From Bacteroidota bacterium (GTDB taxonomy: Bacteria; Bacteroidota; Bacteroidia; AKYH767-A; OLB10): 64,000 nucleotides of DNA. Of the stretch, positions 45,001-55,072 are shown one piece after another; position 1 is the first letter of the stretch, and every line of letters starts with the position of its first letter. The notes beneath the pieces were generated by a model, which searched no databases, was not told the DNA's origin, and saw only the letters and a program-made list of their open reading frames with translations. Location: assembly GCA_016717325.1 (NCBI GenBank), contig JADKFV010000007.1, forward strand, positions 182,014 through 246,013. Reading direction: 5' to 3'. The position numbers and the translations under genes were made by a program.

Positions 45001-47483
45001 GGTGGGTCGTGTACAAAAACAGTTATGGTATCATTGTCGGGGCAACCATTTACATCATTTCCTATTGTGTAATATGTAGTTGTTACTGTTGGATTAACAG
45101 CAAATGGATTACCAGTACCTATTGAAATTCCGGGGTTGGTAATGTTATACCATGTATATGTTGAGGCACCGTTTCCGGTAAGTAAGAGTGTATCCCCTGC
45201 ACATATGGTATCTGTGGTGGAAGGTGAAATACTCACAATAGGCAGCGGAACTATTGTAACAGTTACCGAGTCAGTATTGCTACAACCATTACCATCGTTA
45301 ACTGTAAGAGTATACGTATAGGTTCCAAGAGTACTGATGGTAACAATTGGGTCGCTGATTGTTGTTCCCGAAAGGCCAAATGCCGGAGTCCACAAATACG
45401 TATAGCCTCCTACAGGGGCATTGCCAATTTGCGCTGTATTACCAATACAAATAATTTGCGGTGGGCCGGTAGGCACAATAATATTTTGAGTGATAGAAAC
45501 CGTAATTGTTACCGGTTGCGAAGGGCACCCATCTTGCGTAAGTTCCGATACCGTTACTGTTCCGTTTCCTATTCCACCCCAGTCAACCACAATGGTATCG
45601 CTCCCCTGACCTGAAGCAATAACACCGCCATTAACGGTCCATGTATAAGTTGAGGTAGCATTTCCATTTATTACAAAATATACAACCCCTAAAAGGTTTG
45701 GGCATGCTGATGTGATGCCACCTATATTGAGCAAGGTAGCAGCAGGGTATACTGTTATAGTTATTGTTTCAATATCGATGCACCCAACACTGTCAACTCC
45801 AACAACAGTGTACGTGCTAGTAACATTTGGCGAAACGGTGGCGGTGGTTCCTGTTGCAAAAGGAATTCCGCTATTGTTATCGTACCAGGAATAATCAACA
45901 GTGCCACTTGCTGTGAGAACAGTATTGTCACCTGCACAAATAGCCGTGTCACTTGCTGTAATGTTAATTTGAGGATTGGTGCCAATAATAACAGGGTGAA
46001 CCTGTGCATCCGATTCACATCCGTTTGTACCATACTCCGAAAAACTTACCGTGAGTGGATTAGAAACATTATTTACAAGAATGGTATCGGACAAAGGATT
46101 GCTAACGATCGTTCCATTTGTTACCTGCCAATGATTGTTGAGAGGGGTGCTATCACCATTAATCACATAAAACATAAATGGCCCTGCTGTAGGATCACAT
46201 ATGGTATCAGGCCCAATAATTTGAGCGTTGGTTATCACAGGAATAACATCAATATTATAAACAAAGAAATTTGATTTTGGTGGGCAACCATTATCACTCG
46301 CCTGCACAGTAAAGGAGTAAACATTTGGTCCTCCTGTTTCACAAGTTGTAACCCAGCAAAATTCAGTGCTGTCGGTACCCAGACCATTATTATCGTTTAG
46401 TATAGCCGGTGGATTAAACAACAGTGTATCGAATATCAATCCTGAATGAGTTATAAAAATACTATCGCCTTCAACATCGACAAAGCTGAGTGGAATGCAC
46501 AGCGAATCGCCTTCATTAATACTATAATTAAACTGTTGAGCACTGGTAAGTTGTGGTGGTTCGTTGGCCGGACATGGAATAAATATCAACTGCAAATCTC
46601 TACGATATTGCGCTATTTGAATGCCATTGCGGTACTCCCTGATGAAAATAGAAACAACAAAAAATCCTGTATTAGGGTTATAAAAAGTTGATAAACCATT
46701 CAAGCTGTCTATTTCAGCTACTCCTGCATTACCAAAAGGATTAAACTGTCCAAAGCCTGGTGAATATACCACTTTTGGAATAGGTGCAGGATATTGAAAT
46801 GGCAAACCATTTACAGCACCAAAAGGTCCTAAACCTGCAAAAGGCCAGGCAAAAGTATAACTCAAAGAATCACCATCCAGATCGTAAACAGTATTTGAAA
46901 CTATATTTGTATCGCTGGTACATAAAAATGGTACGGGAGGTATAGCATAAAGTGGGCTATTGTTTGTAATGCTGGTTGGAGGAATGGTAGCAAAAAAAGC
47001 GATGCCTTGTTGCGATGGAGTTACAAGATTAACAATATTAGGATTTCGACAACATACATCTGCAATAAGAGTATAACCTACTGATGTGGGAGGTAAAACA
47101 AAATTAAATTCATATATTCCTTCCTCAACACATACAGAAAGCAAATTTGCACATGTATCACTTAAGTTTGGAGGTACAATTGTTTTCAGGCTGACCAAAG
47201 GAATTTTTTTCTGAAACGTAAGCGTATCTAAATTCAAATTATTTGGATCGGAGGAATAAGCACCAACCCACAATTTTTTATCAAGCACTGCACTTCCAGG
47301 TTCGCAATAACGGTATACATATACTTTAACATTAAAAATGAAATTGCCGGCACCATTTTGACCCAAATTTGTGTATTGAATGCTTCCACCCATAATGTGA
47401 GTAGCATTTAAGTGGTTGTAAAACCCACATAATAAAATGATGGAAATTAGGCACAGGCGCTTTAAAGAATTTGTCTTTTGCAT
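42068..47483 (-). pseudogene. Giant PKD-like T9SS type B protein, C-terminus frameshifted
   Basis: About 1800 residues. Signal peptide, then THIMGGSIQYTNLGQNGAGN, the N-terminal module shared with the 10542 product (DGDSLSYTF, REYRNGIQIAQYRRDL). A long series of PKD-like/Ig-like units follows (many with TYTWVISGGNIVSGQGTDSI), then five or so repeats with CxGxSxxLxASGG, YSWSPAAGLSNT and TTTTYTVTV. The last domain is a type B (gliding-motility C-terminal) sorting domain beginning IITPNGDGKNDCFEIGG and KVFDRWGVSMYES. The frame then breaks in the T-run at 42186-42191 and stops early at 42159. Removing one base restores CWDGTNRDGKPVPTGVYYY and a normal end at 42068 (NGFVHVIRE). Likely a surface adhesin or matrix protein. 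Confidence 0.85.
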
Positions 47484-47556
47484 AATAATTTATTTTTCGA
47501 GGTTAAGAATATTGAAACGGAAATTGATGTTTCGGATCTATTTCGCAACAATAATG

Positions 47557-47585
47557 CAAAGATACAATAATCACATTTAAGACAA
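47557..47585 (-). promoter_or_regulatory. Bacteroidetes-type promoter of the giant type B T9SS gene
   Basis: On the minus strand: TTG (47583-47585), 18 bp, TATCTTTG (47557-47564). Transcription would start near 47550, giving a leader of about 65 nt before the ATG at 47483. Confidence 0.65.
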
Positions 47586-47684
47586 TTACTTTTTACGTTT
47601 TTTTTATGATGTTAAAATGGCGAAAGACCCATATTTAAAGGGCATTAGTAATCGTTCAATTCTATATAAATGGTTGATTATTTT

Positions 47685-49232
47685 TTAGCTTAATTTATTG
47701 AGTGCAAATTTTAACCGGGCAATAACAATATCATTTCCAAGCAAAGCCATGGTATCATAAAGTGCTGCACCGCCCGACATTCCCGTTATACAAACACGCA
47801 ATATTTGAACAAATTGTCCATCTTTAAGATTTAAGTCGGCACAAGTTGCCTTAAATAATTCTTCGTACCGGTTTGATTTTACTTCAGTTTCAGTTTGTAA
47901 ACTTTGCAGATATGTTTGAATAACTTTTTCCGCATCATCGTTCCACTTTTTTGATATCACAGATTCATCATAAGATTGCGGCTCGAAAAAAAAGTAAGGA
48001 GCCATGTCAAAAATTTCATGTACGAAATGCACTTTTTCGCGCATAAGTTTGCACACTGTTTCCAAAAAAACTAATTCCTTTCGGCTTTCTTCAATGCAAG
48101 AATATTTTGGTTGTTTTTCTATGTATTGAGATAAAGATTGTGCGAGTTCAATGTCCGTTTGTTTTTTTAAATATTGTTGATTGAACCATTTTGTTTTTTC
48201 GGGGTCAAATTTTGCCCCTGCTTTATGTACCCGCTCGAGCGAAAATTGCTTTATCATTTCATCCATCGAAAAAAGTTCTTGTTCGCCTGTTGGATGCCAT
48301 CCTAAAACTGCAATCATATTTGCAAACGCCTCAGGAGAGTAACCCCGCTCGCGATAGCCCGATGAAACTTCACCCGTAAATGGATCGGTCCAGTTTAATG
48401 GAAAAACCGGAAATCCAAGGCGGTCGCCATCGCGTTTGCTAAGTTTGCCGTTGCCATCGGGTTTTAGTAATAATGGCAAATGTGCAAATTGCGGCATCAC
48501 TTGTTCCCACCCAAAGCTGCGATACAATAAAACATGCAACGGTGCAGAAGGCAACCACTCTTCGCCTCGAATAACGTGGGTAATTTGCATCAAATAATCG
48601 TCAACAACATTTGCAAGATGATAAGTAGGCATGCCATCACTTTTAAAAAGCACTTTATCGTCAAGCGAAGAAACTTCCACCACCACATCGCCCCTGACAA
48701 TATCTTTTAACATTACTTGCCCTAGTTCAGGAATTTTGAACCTTACAACAAAATGATCTCCGTTTTTCAATTTTTTTTCACATTCTTCTGTAGTAAGTGT
48801 AATCGAATTGATTAATGATTTGCGAGTATTTGCATTGTATGCAAAAGACGACTTGTTGGCTTCGGCATTTTTGCGCAGTGCTTCGAGTTCTTCGGCAGTA
48901 TCAAAGGCATAATAGGCGTTACCCGACTCAATCAATTTGTCGACATACTCACGATACATTATTTTTCGCGCGCTTTGGCGATATGGGGCGTGAGGGCCAT
49001 CGCCAAATCCTATACCTTCGTTTGGTGAAATATTACACCACTTCAATGCTTCAATAATATAATCTTCGGCACCAGGCACAAAACGACCCTGATCAGTATC
49101 TTCAATACGCAAAAGAAAATCGCCTCCCTGCTGCCTGGCAAACAAATAATTATACAAGGCTGTTCGCATACCTCCTATGTGCAGCGGCCCGGTAGGGCTG
49201 GGTGCAAATCTTACTCTTACTTTTCGTTCCAT
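47685..49232 (-). CDS. gltX: Glutamate--tRNA ligase
   Basis: 515 residues. The HIGH motif is in RFAPSPTGPLHIGGMRTALY, the KMSKS motif appears as GKLSKRDGDRLG, and LLRIEDTDQGRFVPGAEDYI is the conserved tRNA-Glu/ATP region. The C-terminal anticodon-binding domain is present and the length is normal for the family. The enzyme charges tRNA-Glu (possibly also tRNA-Gln if GatCAB is present). The only partial promoter match upstream (TATATTCG) differs from consensus by one base. Intact. Confidence 0.96.
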   Translation of the reverse strand: MERKVRVRFAPSPTGPLHIGGMRTALYNYLFARQQGGDFLLRIEDTDQGRFVPGAEDYIIEALKWCNISPNEGIGFGDGPHAPYRQSARKIMYREYVDKLIESGNAYYAFDTAEELEALRKNAEANKSSFAYNANTRKSLINSITLTTEECEKKLKNGDHFVVRFKIPELGQVMLKDIVRGDVVVEVSSLDDKVLFKSDGMPTYHLANVVDDYLMQITHVIRGEEWLPSAPLHVLLYRSFGWEQVMPQFAHLPLLLKPDGNGKLSKRDGDRLGFPVFPLNWTDPFTGEVSSGYRERGYSPEAFANMIAVLGWHPTGEQELFSMDEMIKQFSLERVHKAGAKFDPEKTKWFNQQYLKKQTDIELAQSLSQYIEKQPKYSCIEESRKELVFLETVCKLMREKVHFVHEIFDMAPYFFFEPQSYDESVISKKWNDDAEKVIQTYLQSLQTETEVKSNRYEELFKATCADLNLKDGQFVQILRVCITGMSGGAALYDTMALLGNDIVIARLKFALNKLS

Positions 49233-49342
49233 TATTTTTTATTTATGCGCGAATATACTTCGGATAATTTACTTAGAAAATATTTTTAAAAATTTCGAAT
49301 CTGGTCTTAACCTATACTGTATACGAAGTGCATTTCGAATTC

Positions 49343-50389
49343 CTACAAAACGTTTTTGTTGGCCAATTGTCCACAAGCGGCATCTATATCCTTACCTCGG
49401 CTTCTGCGTATGTTTACAACAAACCCTTTTGTTTCGAGGTATTGCGAAAAGGCTTCCAATTTTTTTACTGAGGTATTTAAAAACTCTCCGCCTTCTATTG
49501 GGTTGTACTCAATAAGGTTTATTTTACAGGGAACACATTTTGCAAATTGCGCCAGTTCATAGGCATCTTGAAGGCTATCGTTAAAATCTTTAAATACTAT
49601 AAATTCGAATGTAACATGTGTCTTAGTTTTTTGATGGAAATGCTGCAGCGCTTCTTTTAAAGCATTTAAATTATTGTGTTCGTTGATGGGCATGATGCGG
49701 TCCCGCTTTTCATCGTTGGCTGCATGCAGCGATAATGCCAGATTAAATTTCACTTAATCATCGCCAAGCTTTTTTATCATTTTGGCTATGCCGGCAGTAG
49801 AAACAGTTATGCGCTGTGGCGACATGCCCAATCCTTCGGGCGAAGTGATGTAGTGTATAGACTGCAGCACATTTGCATAATTGAGCAAAGGTTCGCCCAT
49901 GCCCATATATACTATGTTCGAAAGGGGAATATCATAATTGTCTATCGCCTGTTTATTTATTTGCACTACCTGATCGTATATTTCCGATGCATCGAGATTG
50001 CGCAAACGTTCCAGACGCCCTGTGGCACAAAATTTACAGGTAAGGCTGCACCCCACTTGCGATGACACACATGCAGTCATACGTGTATCGGTAGGAATCA
50101 GCACCCCTTCTATTACATGGCTATCGTACAACTTAAAAGCATTTTTTATTGTACGGTCGTTGCTGCGTTGCTGGTTATAAATTGTTATTGGTCTTAATTC
50201 AAAATTTTGTTCAAGTTTATCGCGCAGTTCTTTGCTGAGGTTTGTCATGCCCTCGAATGTTGTAGCCGATTTTTTCCACAACCACTCATACACTTGCTTT
50301 GCCCTGAATGCCGGCTGCTTTTGTGCTTGCATCCATTCAGCAATTTGGGGCAAACTCATTTTCCGTATATCTTGCTTTTGTTCTTCCAT
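49343..50389 (-). pseudogene. rlmN: 23S rRNA/tRNA adenine-C2 methyltransferase RlmN with an in-frame stop
   Basis: The frame from ATG 50389 (MEEQKQDIRKMSLPQIAEWM) encodes RlmN with the radical-SAM cysteines in GCSLTCKFCATGRLERLRN and YMGMGEPLLNY. It stops at a TAA (49754-49756) after KMIKKLGDD. The very next codon continues in the same frame with VKFNLALSLHAANDEKRD, then CKINLIEYNP and GKDIDAACGQLA, the normal C-terminal third of RlmN. Total length with the stop read through is about 348, normal for the family. RlmN methylates A2503 of 23S rRNA and A37 of some tRNAs. The split removes the catalytic C-terminal Cys region (DIDAACGQL) from the first fragment, so this is a nonsense mutation or a sequence error. 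Confidence 0.88.
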
Positions 50390-50395
50390 TTCGTG

Positions 50396-50403
50396 CAAAA
50401 TTA
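50396..50403 (-). promoter_or_regulatory. -7 box for rlmN
   Basis: On the minus strand TAATTTTG matches TAnnTTTG and ends 6 bp before the ATG at 50389, so the transcript may be leaderless or nearly so. No -33 TTG at normal spacing. Confidence 0.4.
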
Positions 50404-50439
50404 ATGTTGTTTTGCTCAATGTAGCTATATGGCTTACAT

Positions 50440-50447
50440 TAGTTTTG
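50440..50447 (+). promoter_or_regulatory. -7 box for the amidohydrolase gene
   Basis: TAGTTTTG matches TAnnTTTG; a TTTG at 50411-50414 is 25 bp upstream, slightly long. It supports the ATG at 50462 as start and is divergent to the rlmN box. Confidence 0.45.
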
Positions 50448-50461
50448 ATAAAATAATATAT

Positions 50462-51673
50462 ATGCATCTTTTTATTGCTCAGTTTGTTGATACAGTTACA
50501 CAGGGAATAATACCGGATGGAGGAGTTTTGGTGGATGTTAATGGTATGATCCAAGCTATAAACACTTCAAATTTTTTCGAAATAAACCACCCTGAATTAT
50601 TTTTAGAAGCAAAGAAGTACACTGGCATTATTGTTCCGGGTTTTGTGAATGTCCATTGCCATATCGAGCTATCACATTTAAAAAATAAAATTCCCCAAGG
50701 TGGTGGGCTCAATTTATTTTTGGCCAACCTTGAGCAACATCGCAAAGATGATAATGAAACCATCATTTCGGCCGCTAAGGAAGCATTGTTTGAAATGGAA
50801 AAAGAAGGGATAGTAGCAGTTGGTGACATTTGCAACTCAACCATTGTTGCAAAGATTTTATCGCACACCAATTTATACATTCATCACTTTTCCGAAGCGT
50901 ATGCTATTGACGCTACTAAGGCCGAAGCAGCATTTGCTAAAGCTAAAACAACTTATGATGTTTTCGATGGTGATCGCAAAAGCATAGTCCCACATTCACC
51001 TTACTCAGTTTCGAATTTATTGATGGATAAAATTTCGGAACACAATATAAAGTTTCAAGAAATTACCTGCATTCATAATCAGGAAACAGAAGGAGAAAAC
51101 GAAATGTATGTTTCCAAAACAGGAGAAACTATTGAGCGTTTGCAAATGTGGGGGCTCAATTTATCGTCATTCAACCCGACCGGAAAACATGCCCTTTACA
51201 ATTTTTTGCCAAAGCTTGCAAAGGCAAAACATGTACTAATGGTGCATAATACTTTTACTACTAAAGAGGATATAATATGGGCGATGGAAAATTTCGACAA
51301 TGTGTTTTGGTGCTTTTGTGTTCGAGCAAACTTATTTATCGAAAACAAAATTCCTCCAATAGAATTGTTCCTGGCTTGCGATGATAAAATTTGCATTGGC
51401 ACAGATAGTTTAGCATCGAACCAGAGTTTGTCTATTATAAAAGAGATGAAAGAAATTCAAGATTACCTGCTCGAAAAAGGTGTTAAAGAATCTTCAATCA
51501 TATTGCTTCAAATGCTGCTGAAATGGGCCACCATTAATGGAGCAAAATATTTATGCATCGACAAAACGATGGGCAGCATAGAAGTTGGCAAAAGGCCCGG
51601 GCTTTGTTTGTTAGAAAATATTGGCGAGAATTTTTTGATTACTAACGATACCTATATACGAAGACTGATATAA
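50462..51673 (+). CDS. Metal-dependent amidohydrolase (deaminase-like)
   Basis: 403 residues from ATG 50462 (MHLFIAQFVDTVTQGIIPDG). The strand 1 metal ligands are in GFVNVHCHIELSHL (H-x-H). A second His is in ITCIHNQETEGENEMY, a third in VLMVHNTFTT and the Asp in CIGTDSLASNQSL, the order of the Atz/Trz/cytosine-deaminase branch. ELSHLK next to the HxH pair resembles aminodeoxyfutalosine deaminase (MqnX) of the futalosine menaquinone pathway, but no other mqn gene is in the window. I call it a purine/pterin-type deaminase or hydrolase with specificity open. It converges with the DUF4468 gene, 3 bp apart. Confidence 0.78.
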   Translation: MHLFIAQFVDTVTQGIIPDGGVLVDVNGMIQAINTSNFFEINHPELFLEAKKYTGIIVPGFVNVHCHIELSHLKNKIPQGGGLNLFLANLEQHRKDDNETIISAAKEALFEMEKEGIVAVGDICNSTIVAKILSHTNLYIHHFSEAYAIDATKAEAAFAKAKTTYDVFDGDRKSIVPHSPYSVSNLLMDKISEHNIKFQEITCIHNQETEGENEMYVSKTGETIERLQMWGLNLSSFNPTGKHALYNFLPKLAKAKHVLMVHNTFTTKEDIIWAMENFDNVFWCFCVRANLFIENKIPPIELFLACDDKICIGTDSLASNQSLSIIKEMKEIQDYLLEKGVKESSIILLQMLLKWATINGAKYLCIDKTMGSIEVGKRPGLCLLENIGENFLITNDTYIRRLI

Positions 51674-51676
51674 ATA

Positions 51677-52222
51677 TTACCAGTCGTCTTTTTTCGTTGG
51701 GTTCTCGGTATTCATGGCTGTAACAAGTGCGGCAATTATTTTTTTACACTCGAGATTTGTTTGCTGCAAATAATCGGCATAATCTTTTGAATATGATGGC
51801 GCATTTCTATCCATCCATCTTTCTATTGCATAATAAGATACTTGCTTCCAGTTAATATCAGTAAGGGTGTAGCGATACCGCCCGTCTTTCATTTCTATCT
51901 TCAAAGTATATTGCACTACCCCTCCATCCGTTTGTATATCGCCTTTTTTTGCGGGCATTTTATAAATTTTGAATCTTGCCTTGCATAAAATAATTCCACT
52001 TGCCACATCTTTTTCACGAATTACATCAGCAGGATTTTTATAGTATGTATTGCACCATTCTAAAGCACGGTCGTATATTTTTCCTTTATCCATGATTGGC
52101 AATTCTACTTTATCAGTATAGGTAATAAGCTTGGTTATTGCATCAACCGGCATTGCCGCATCTTGCTGCGAAAACGCATTTGTAAAAATTACAGAACAAA
52201 TTAAAACAAGTATAGTACGCAT
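51677..52222 (-). CDS. DUF4468-type secreted protein
   Basis: 181 residues. Signal peptide (RTILVLICSVIFTNAFSQ), then one domain at about 35-145 with VELPIMDKGKIYDRALEWCN, VIREKDVASGIILCKARFKI and LKIEMKDGRYRYTLTDINW. This matches the DUF4468 family (a TBP-like fold) found widely in Bacteroidota exported proteins. The C-terminal 40 residues are helical and polar. No catalytic residues are evident and the function is unknown. It lies 83 bp downstream of the DD-carboxypeptidase gene on the same strand, so the two may share a transcript. Confidence 0.75.
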   Translation of the reverse strand: MRTILVLICSVIFTNAFSQQDAAMPVDAITKLITYTDKVELPIMDKGKIYDRALEWCNTYYKNPADVIREKDVASGIILCKARFKIYKMPAKKGDIQTDGGVVQYTLKIEMKDGRYRYTLTDINWKQVSYYAIERWMDRNAPSYSKDYADYLQQTNLECKKIIAALVTAMNTENPTKKDDW

Positions 52223-52305
52223 GTGATTTGTTGTTTTGTTTTTTGCTTGTTTGGCAAATATTATTATTTAAATATAACAGCAGGCAATGTTATCACACAA
52301 ATGAA

Positions 52306-54252
52306 TCAGGTAATAGGCACCTTTACTTTTGTACCGGGCAAAAGTGATTTGTGGTTTTGAATACCGTTTACTTTTTTAATTTGCTTTACAGTTACTCCGG
52401 CATATTTTTGAGCGATGGTCCACAGTGTATCGCCAGGCTGTACAGTATAATAAACATATTTTCCTTTCAGTACCGGTTTAGACACTGCCTTATTCTTAGC
52501 ATTAATAATTTTAACATCGGCAACTGTTTTATCGCTATCAACATTGGCCTTGTTTTGATTTGCCAGTTCAGCATCTACCGATATTGAATCGTAGATTATC
52601 AATACTTTATCTTTAGTAATGTTTTTATCATTCAACTTATTCCAATCCATCAATTGCTCTACCGTACAATTATTTTTTCGTGCTATTGTTATAAGGCCTT
52701 CACCTTTTTGCACACGGTAATATTTTTTTACTTCTGTTTTGGCAGCAGTAGCTTTTGTTGATGTATCTGCCCCTTTGTTGGTCTTTATGTCTCCTTTTTT
52801 TGCTGTTGCCGAATTTTTATCCGCGGCAGAGTTATTCTCCTTTTTTCTTTGACTGGAAACGGCATTTTCATTCGGAATGTCAATCTTTTTAAGTGCTGGG
52901 TTCGATTCCATTACCGGAATCTGCTTTTTAATTTTTGTAATGATGGCCAATGTTTGTCCCGACCTTATTGTATTTGATTTAATATGATTCCAGGTTTTTA
53001 ATTGGGCTATAGTTACATTGTACTTATCGGCAATGCCCGACAAGGTTTCTCCCGGTTTTATTTTATGCACTTTTTTTGCCTGAACAAAAACTGATTGATA
53101 TGTCACTGCAGTTTTGGCAGCAATATCATTTGGATCGGGAATAAAATACGGATTTATACGCGTGGCAGGATAATTAAATTTACTATTATCGAGATTGGGG
53201 CGCACCGCTGCTAAAACTTCATCGCTAAGCTTCACGCCCATAGGTCCCAATCCAATGTGCACATAATATGAACTCATCATATCCGATACAAATGCATTGC
53301 GACTAAATGATGAACGTGCACCAAGCGCAATAGCAATTAGTCTATGGTTATAGCGAATAGAAGTTGCCACCAAACAAAAACCTGCACGTGTTGTAAAGCC
53401 TGTTTTAACTCCTTCTACTTCATTCAAAAAATCGCGAACGAGTGCATTGTGATTTCTGATTGTATAACGTGATGTACCATTGCTTACTTCGGCATAACCC
53501 ATATTGGCAATTTCCATCAGTGGCTTATTGTTGATGGCATATTTGGCAAGCAATAATAAATCGTGAGGTGATGATCTGTTGTCTAATTCGCGATAATTGG
53601 CCGGCAATCCCGAAGGATTAGTGTACATGGTTTTTATCATACCCAAATAAACCGCCTTGTTATTCATGCGATCGATAAAAGACGATAAGTTTCCATGGCC
53701 TGCATGTGTTGCCACCAGGTTGGCTGCATAGTTATTCGACTCTATCATTACCATTTTAAGCATATCGCGCAGCGAGTATTCATTATGGAAATATACTTTC
53801 TTTTTATGCCTGCGCCTTCCTACATACTTATAACTTGTAGTAGTGATAACATCGTTCCAACTCAATTTCCCTGCCTGTATGTCTTCTATAGTTAACAGTG
53901 CCACCATTATTTTTGTAACCGAAGCAATAGGGAAACTATAGTTCATTTCCTTTTGCCATACTACAGTATTGGATTGCACATCGTAAAGCAAACCGGCACG
54001 AATAAGATTGGGATCGCACACTATGCTTTCCATGGTAGTATAATTGAAAGTAGAGTCGAATACTTCTTCTACTTCCTGCACTGCTACGGTGGTATCGTCA
54101 ATAGCAATATTATCGGGTTCCACTTCGGTTTCTTTGCCTTCTTCTATTTCAACCTGCGCATACGAAGTGTTAGCACTAAATAATATTAATGCAAGGCACA
54201 ACATTTTCACTACACCCGATATAGGTGTTTGCCAAAGCGATTTATGTTTCAT
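52306..54252 (-). CDS. D-alanyl-D-alanine carboxypeptidase (S11) with three LysM domains
   Basis: 648 residues from ATG 54252. Signal peptide ending TSYAQ, then a short acidic linker and the penicillin-binding S11 domain with SFPIASVTKIM (SxxK, about Ser111/Lys114), ESNNYAAN (SxN) and GVKTGFTTRAGF (KTG). From about residue 380 there are three LysM domains: KIKPGETLSGIADKYNVT, YYRVQKGEGLITIARKNN and YTVQPGDTLWTIAQKYAG, linked by Lys/Thr/Asn-rich segments. The enzyme would trim the terminal D-Ala of peptidoglycan stems, with the LysMs fixing it to glycan strands. The DacA/DacC type usually has a small C-terminal beta domain instead, so the LysM replacement is notable. Confidence 0.9.
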   Translation of the reverse strand: MKHKSLWQTPISGVVKMLCLALILFSANTSYAQVEIEEGKETEVEPDNIAIDDTTVAVQEVEEVFDSTFNYTTMESIVCDPNLIRAGLLYDVQSNTVVWQKEMNYSFPIASVTKIMVALLTIEDIQAGKLSWNDVITTTSYKYVGRRRHKKKVYFHNEYSLRDMLKMVMIESNNYAANLVATHAGHGNLSSFIDRMNNKAVYLGMIKTMYTNPSGLPANYRELDNRSSPHDLLLLAKYAINNKPLMEIANMGYAEVSNGTSRYTIRNHNALVRDFLNEVEGVKTGFTTRAGFCLVATSIRYNHRLIAIALGARSSFSRNAFVSDMMSSYYVHIGLGPMGVKLSDEVLAAVRPNLDNSKFNYPATRINPYFIPDPNDIAAKTAVTYQSVFVQAKKVHKIKPGETLSGIADKYNVTIAQLKTWNHIKSNTIRSGQTLAIITKIKKQIPVMESNPALKKIDIPNENAVSSQRKKENNSAADKNSATAKKGDIKTNKGADTSTKATAAKTEVKKYYRVQKGEGLITIARKNNCTVEQLMDWNKLNDKNITKDKVLIIYDSISVDAELANQNKANVDSDKTVADVKIINAKNKAVSKPVLKGKYVYYTVQPGDTLWTIAQKYAGVTVKQIKKVNGIQNHKSLLPGTKVKVPIT

Positions 54253-54264
54253 TAATATCATCAT

Positions 54265-55072
54265 TGCAATGATAGTTTTAAATTGATGAAGTGCAGGACT
54301 TGCCTTTTATTATTATATAAACAATTCAATGTTAATTAACTTCGAGTATTTTTATAACGCTATATTCTAACAAAACATTGCGCAATAATTTATATCAAAT
54401 GTTAAAAGTCTAAACTCCAATTTTAAAATCTGTTCTCAAAAATAATATTTCCATTTATAATAAATCATTTTTATTGTGAAATAAAGTTGAAGCACTCAAT
54501 CATGTCAGGTACAAAATTTCAACATCACTATTCAATTCCTTTGCCTTCTCACAAAACAAAAAACGACAAGGCCACTGAATCATCAACTCGCTAGATCACA
54601 CCAAATAGTAATTCTGCTTAATGGCGTATTGCTGACGTATAAATATAGCATCTGTTGTTTAAAAACTCTTTTCATCACCTCAACCATTAGTCAATTGATA
54701 AAATACACCAATAAATGTTACATATTTTTGGCAAACACTATTTTATAATTCCAACGAAAGGCAATATTTGCCGCCTATTTTAACAACAAATAAACCAAAA
54801 GCCAAAATGAACCTTACATTCATTTTTTATGGTTGTACGATGAAATAAAAAAATCTTCTTTTTGCTTTTGATACTCAGTAATTTATACCAGAAGTTGGCA
54901 GGTTTTTGAAAAAAAACTGCTTACTTGTGGTAATACCGAACAACTTCAAGTAAAGTTTTTTCTAAAACGTAAGTTGTTTCGGTATAAAAACTACATTTGT
55001 ATAAGCAAATGCTCTACGGAGCAAGTCAATTTTTTTGGAAATGTTTAATTCAAAATAATAAATTATTTAAAA
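54265..55072. other. Intergenic region with half a palindromic element and a -7 box
   Basis: About 800 bp between divergent genes, mostly AT-rich with no gene seen. At 54931-54986 is half of the dispersed palindromic element; 6 bp later is TACATTTG (54992-54999), a -7 box for the DUF349 gene, with a TTG only 15 bp before it (54974-54976, inside the element). The leader to ATG 55073 would be about 65 nt. Confidence 0.55.
54931..54986. repeat. Dispersed palindromic element, half copy
   Basis: Only the second stem-loop of the element: ATACCGAACAACTT (54933-54946), a T-rich loop, and AAGTTGTTTCGGTAT (54971-54985). The first half present in copies 1 and 3 is missing. Confidence 0.75.

Noticed and set aside
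42460..46691. Many plus-strand frames of 60-146 residues over the giant T9SS gene
   Set aside because: They are antisense shadows of repetitive Thr/Val-rich coding sequence.
50390..50554. Longer N-terminus of RlmN
   Set aside because: It runs through the divergent promoter region; the conserved protein begins MEEQKQDIRKM at 50389.
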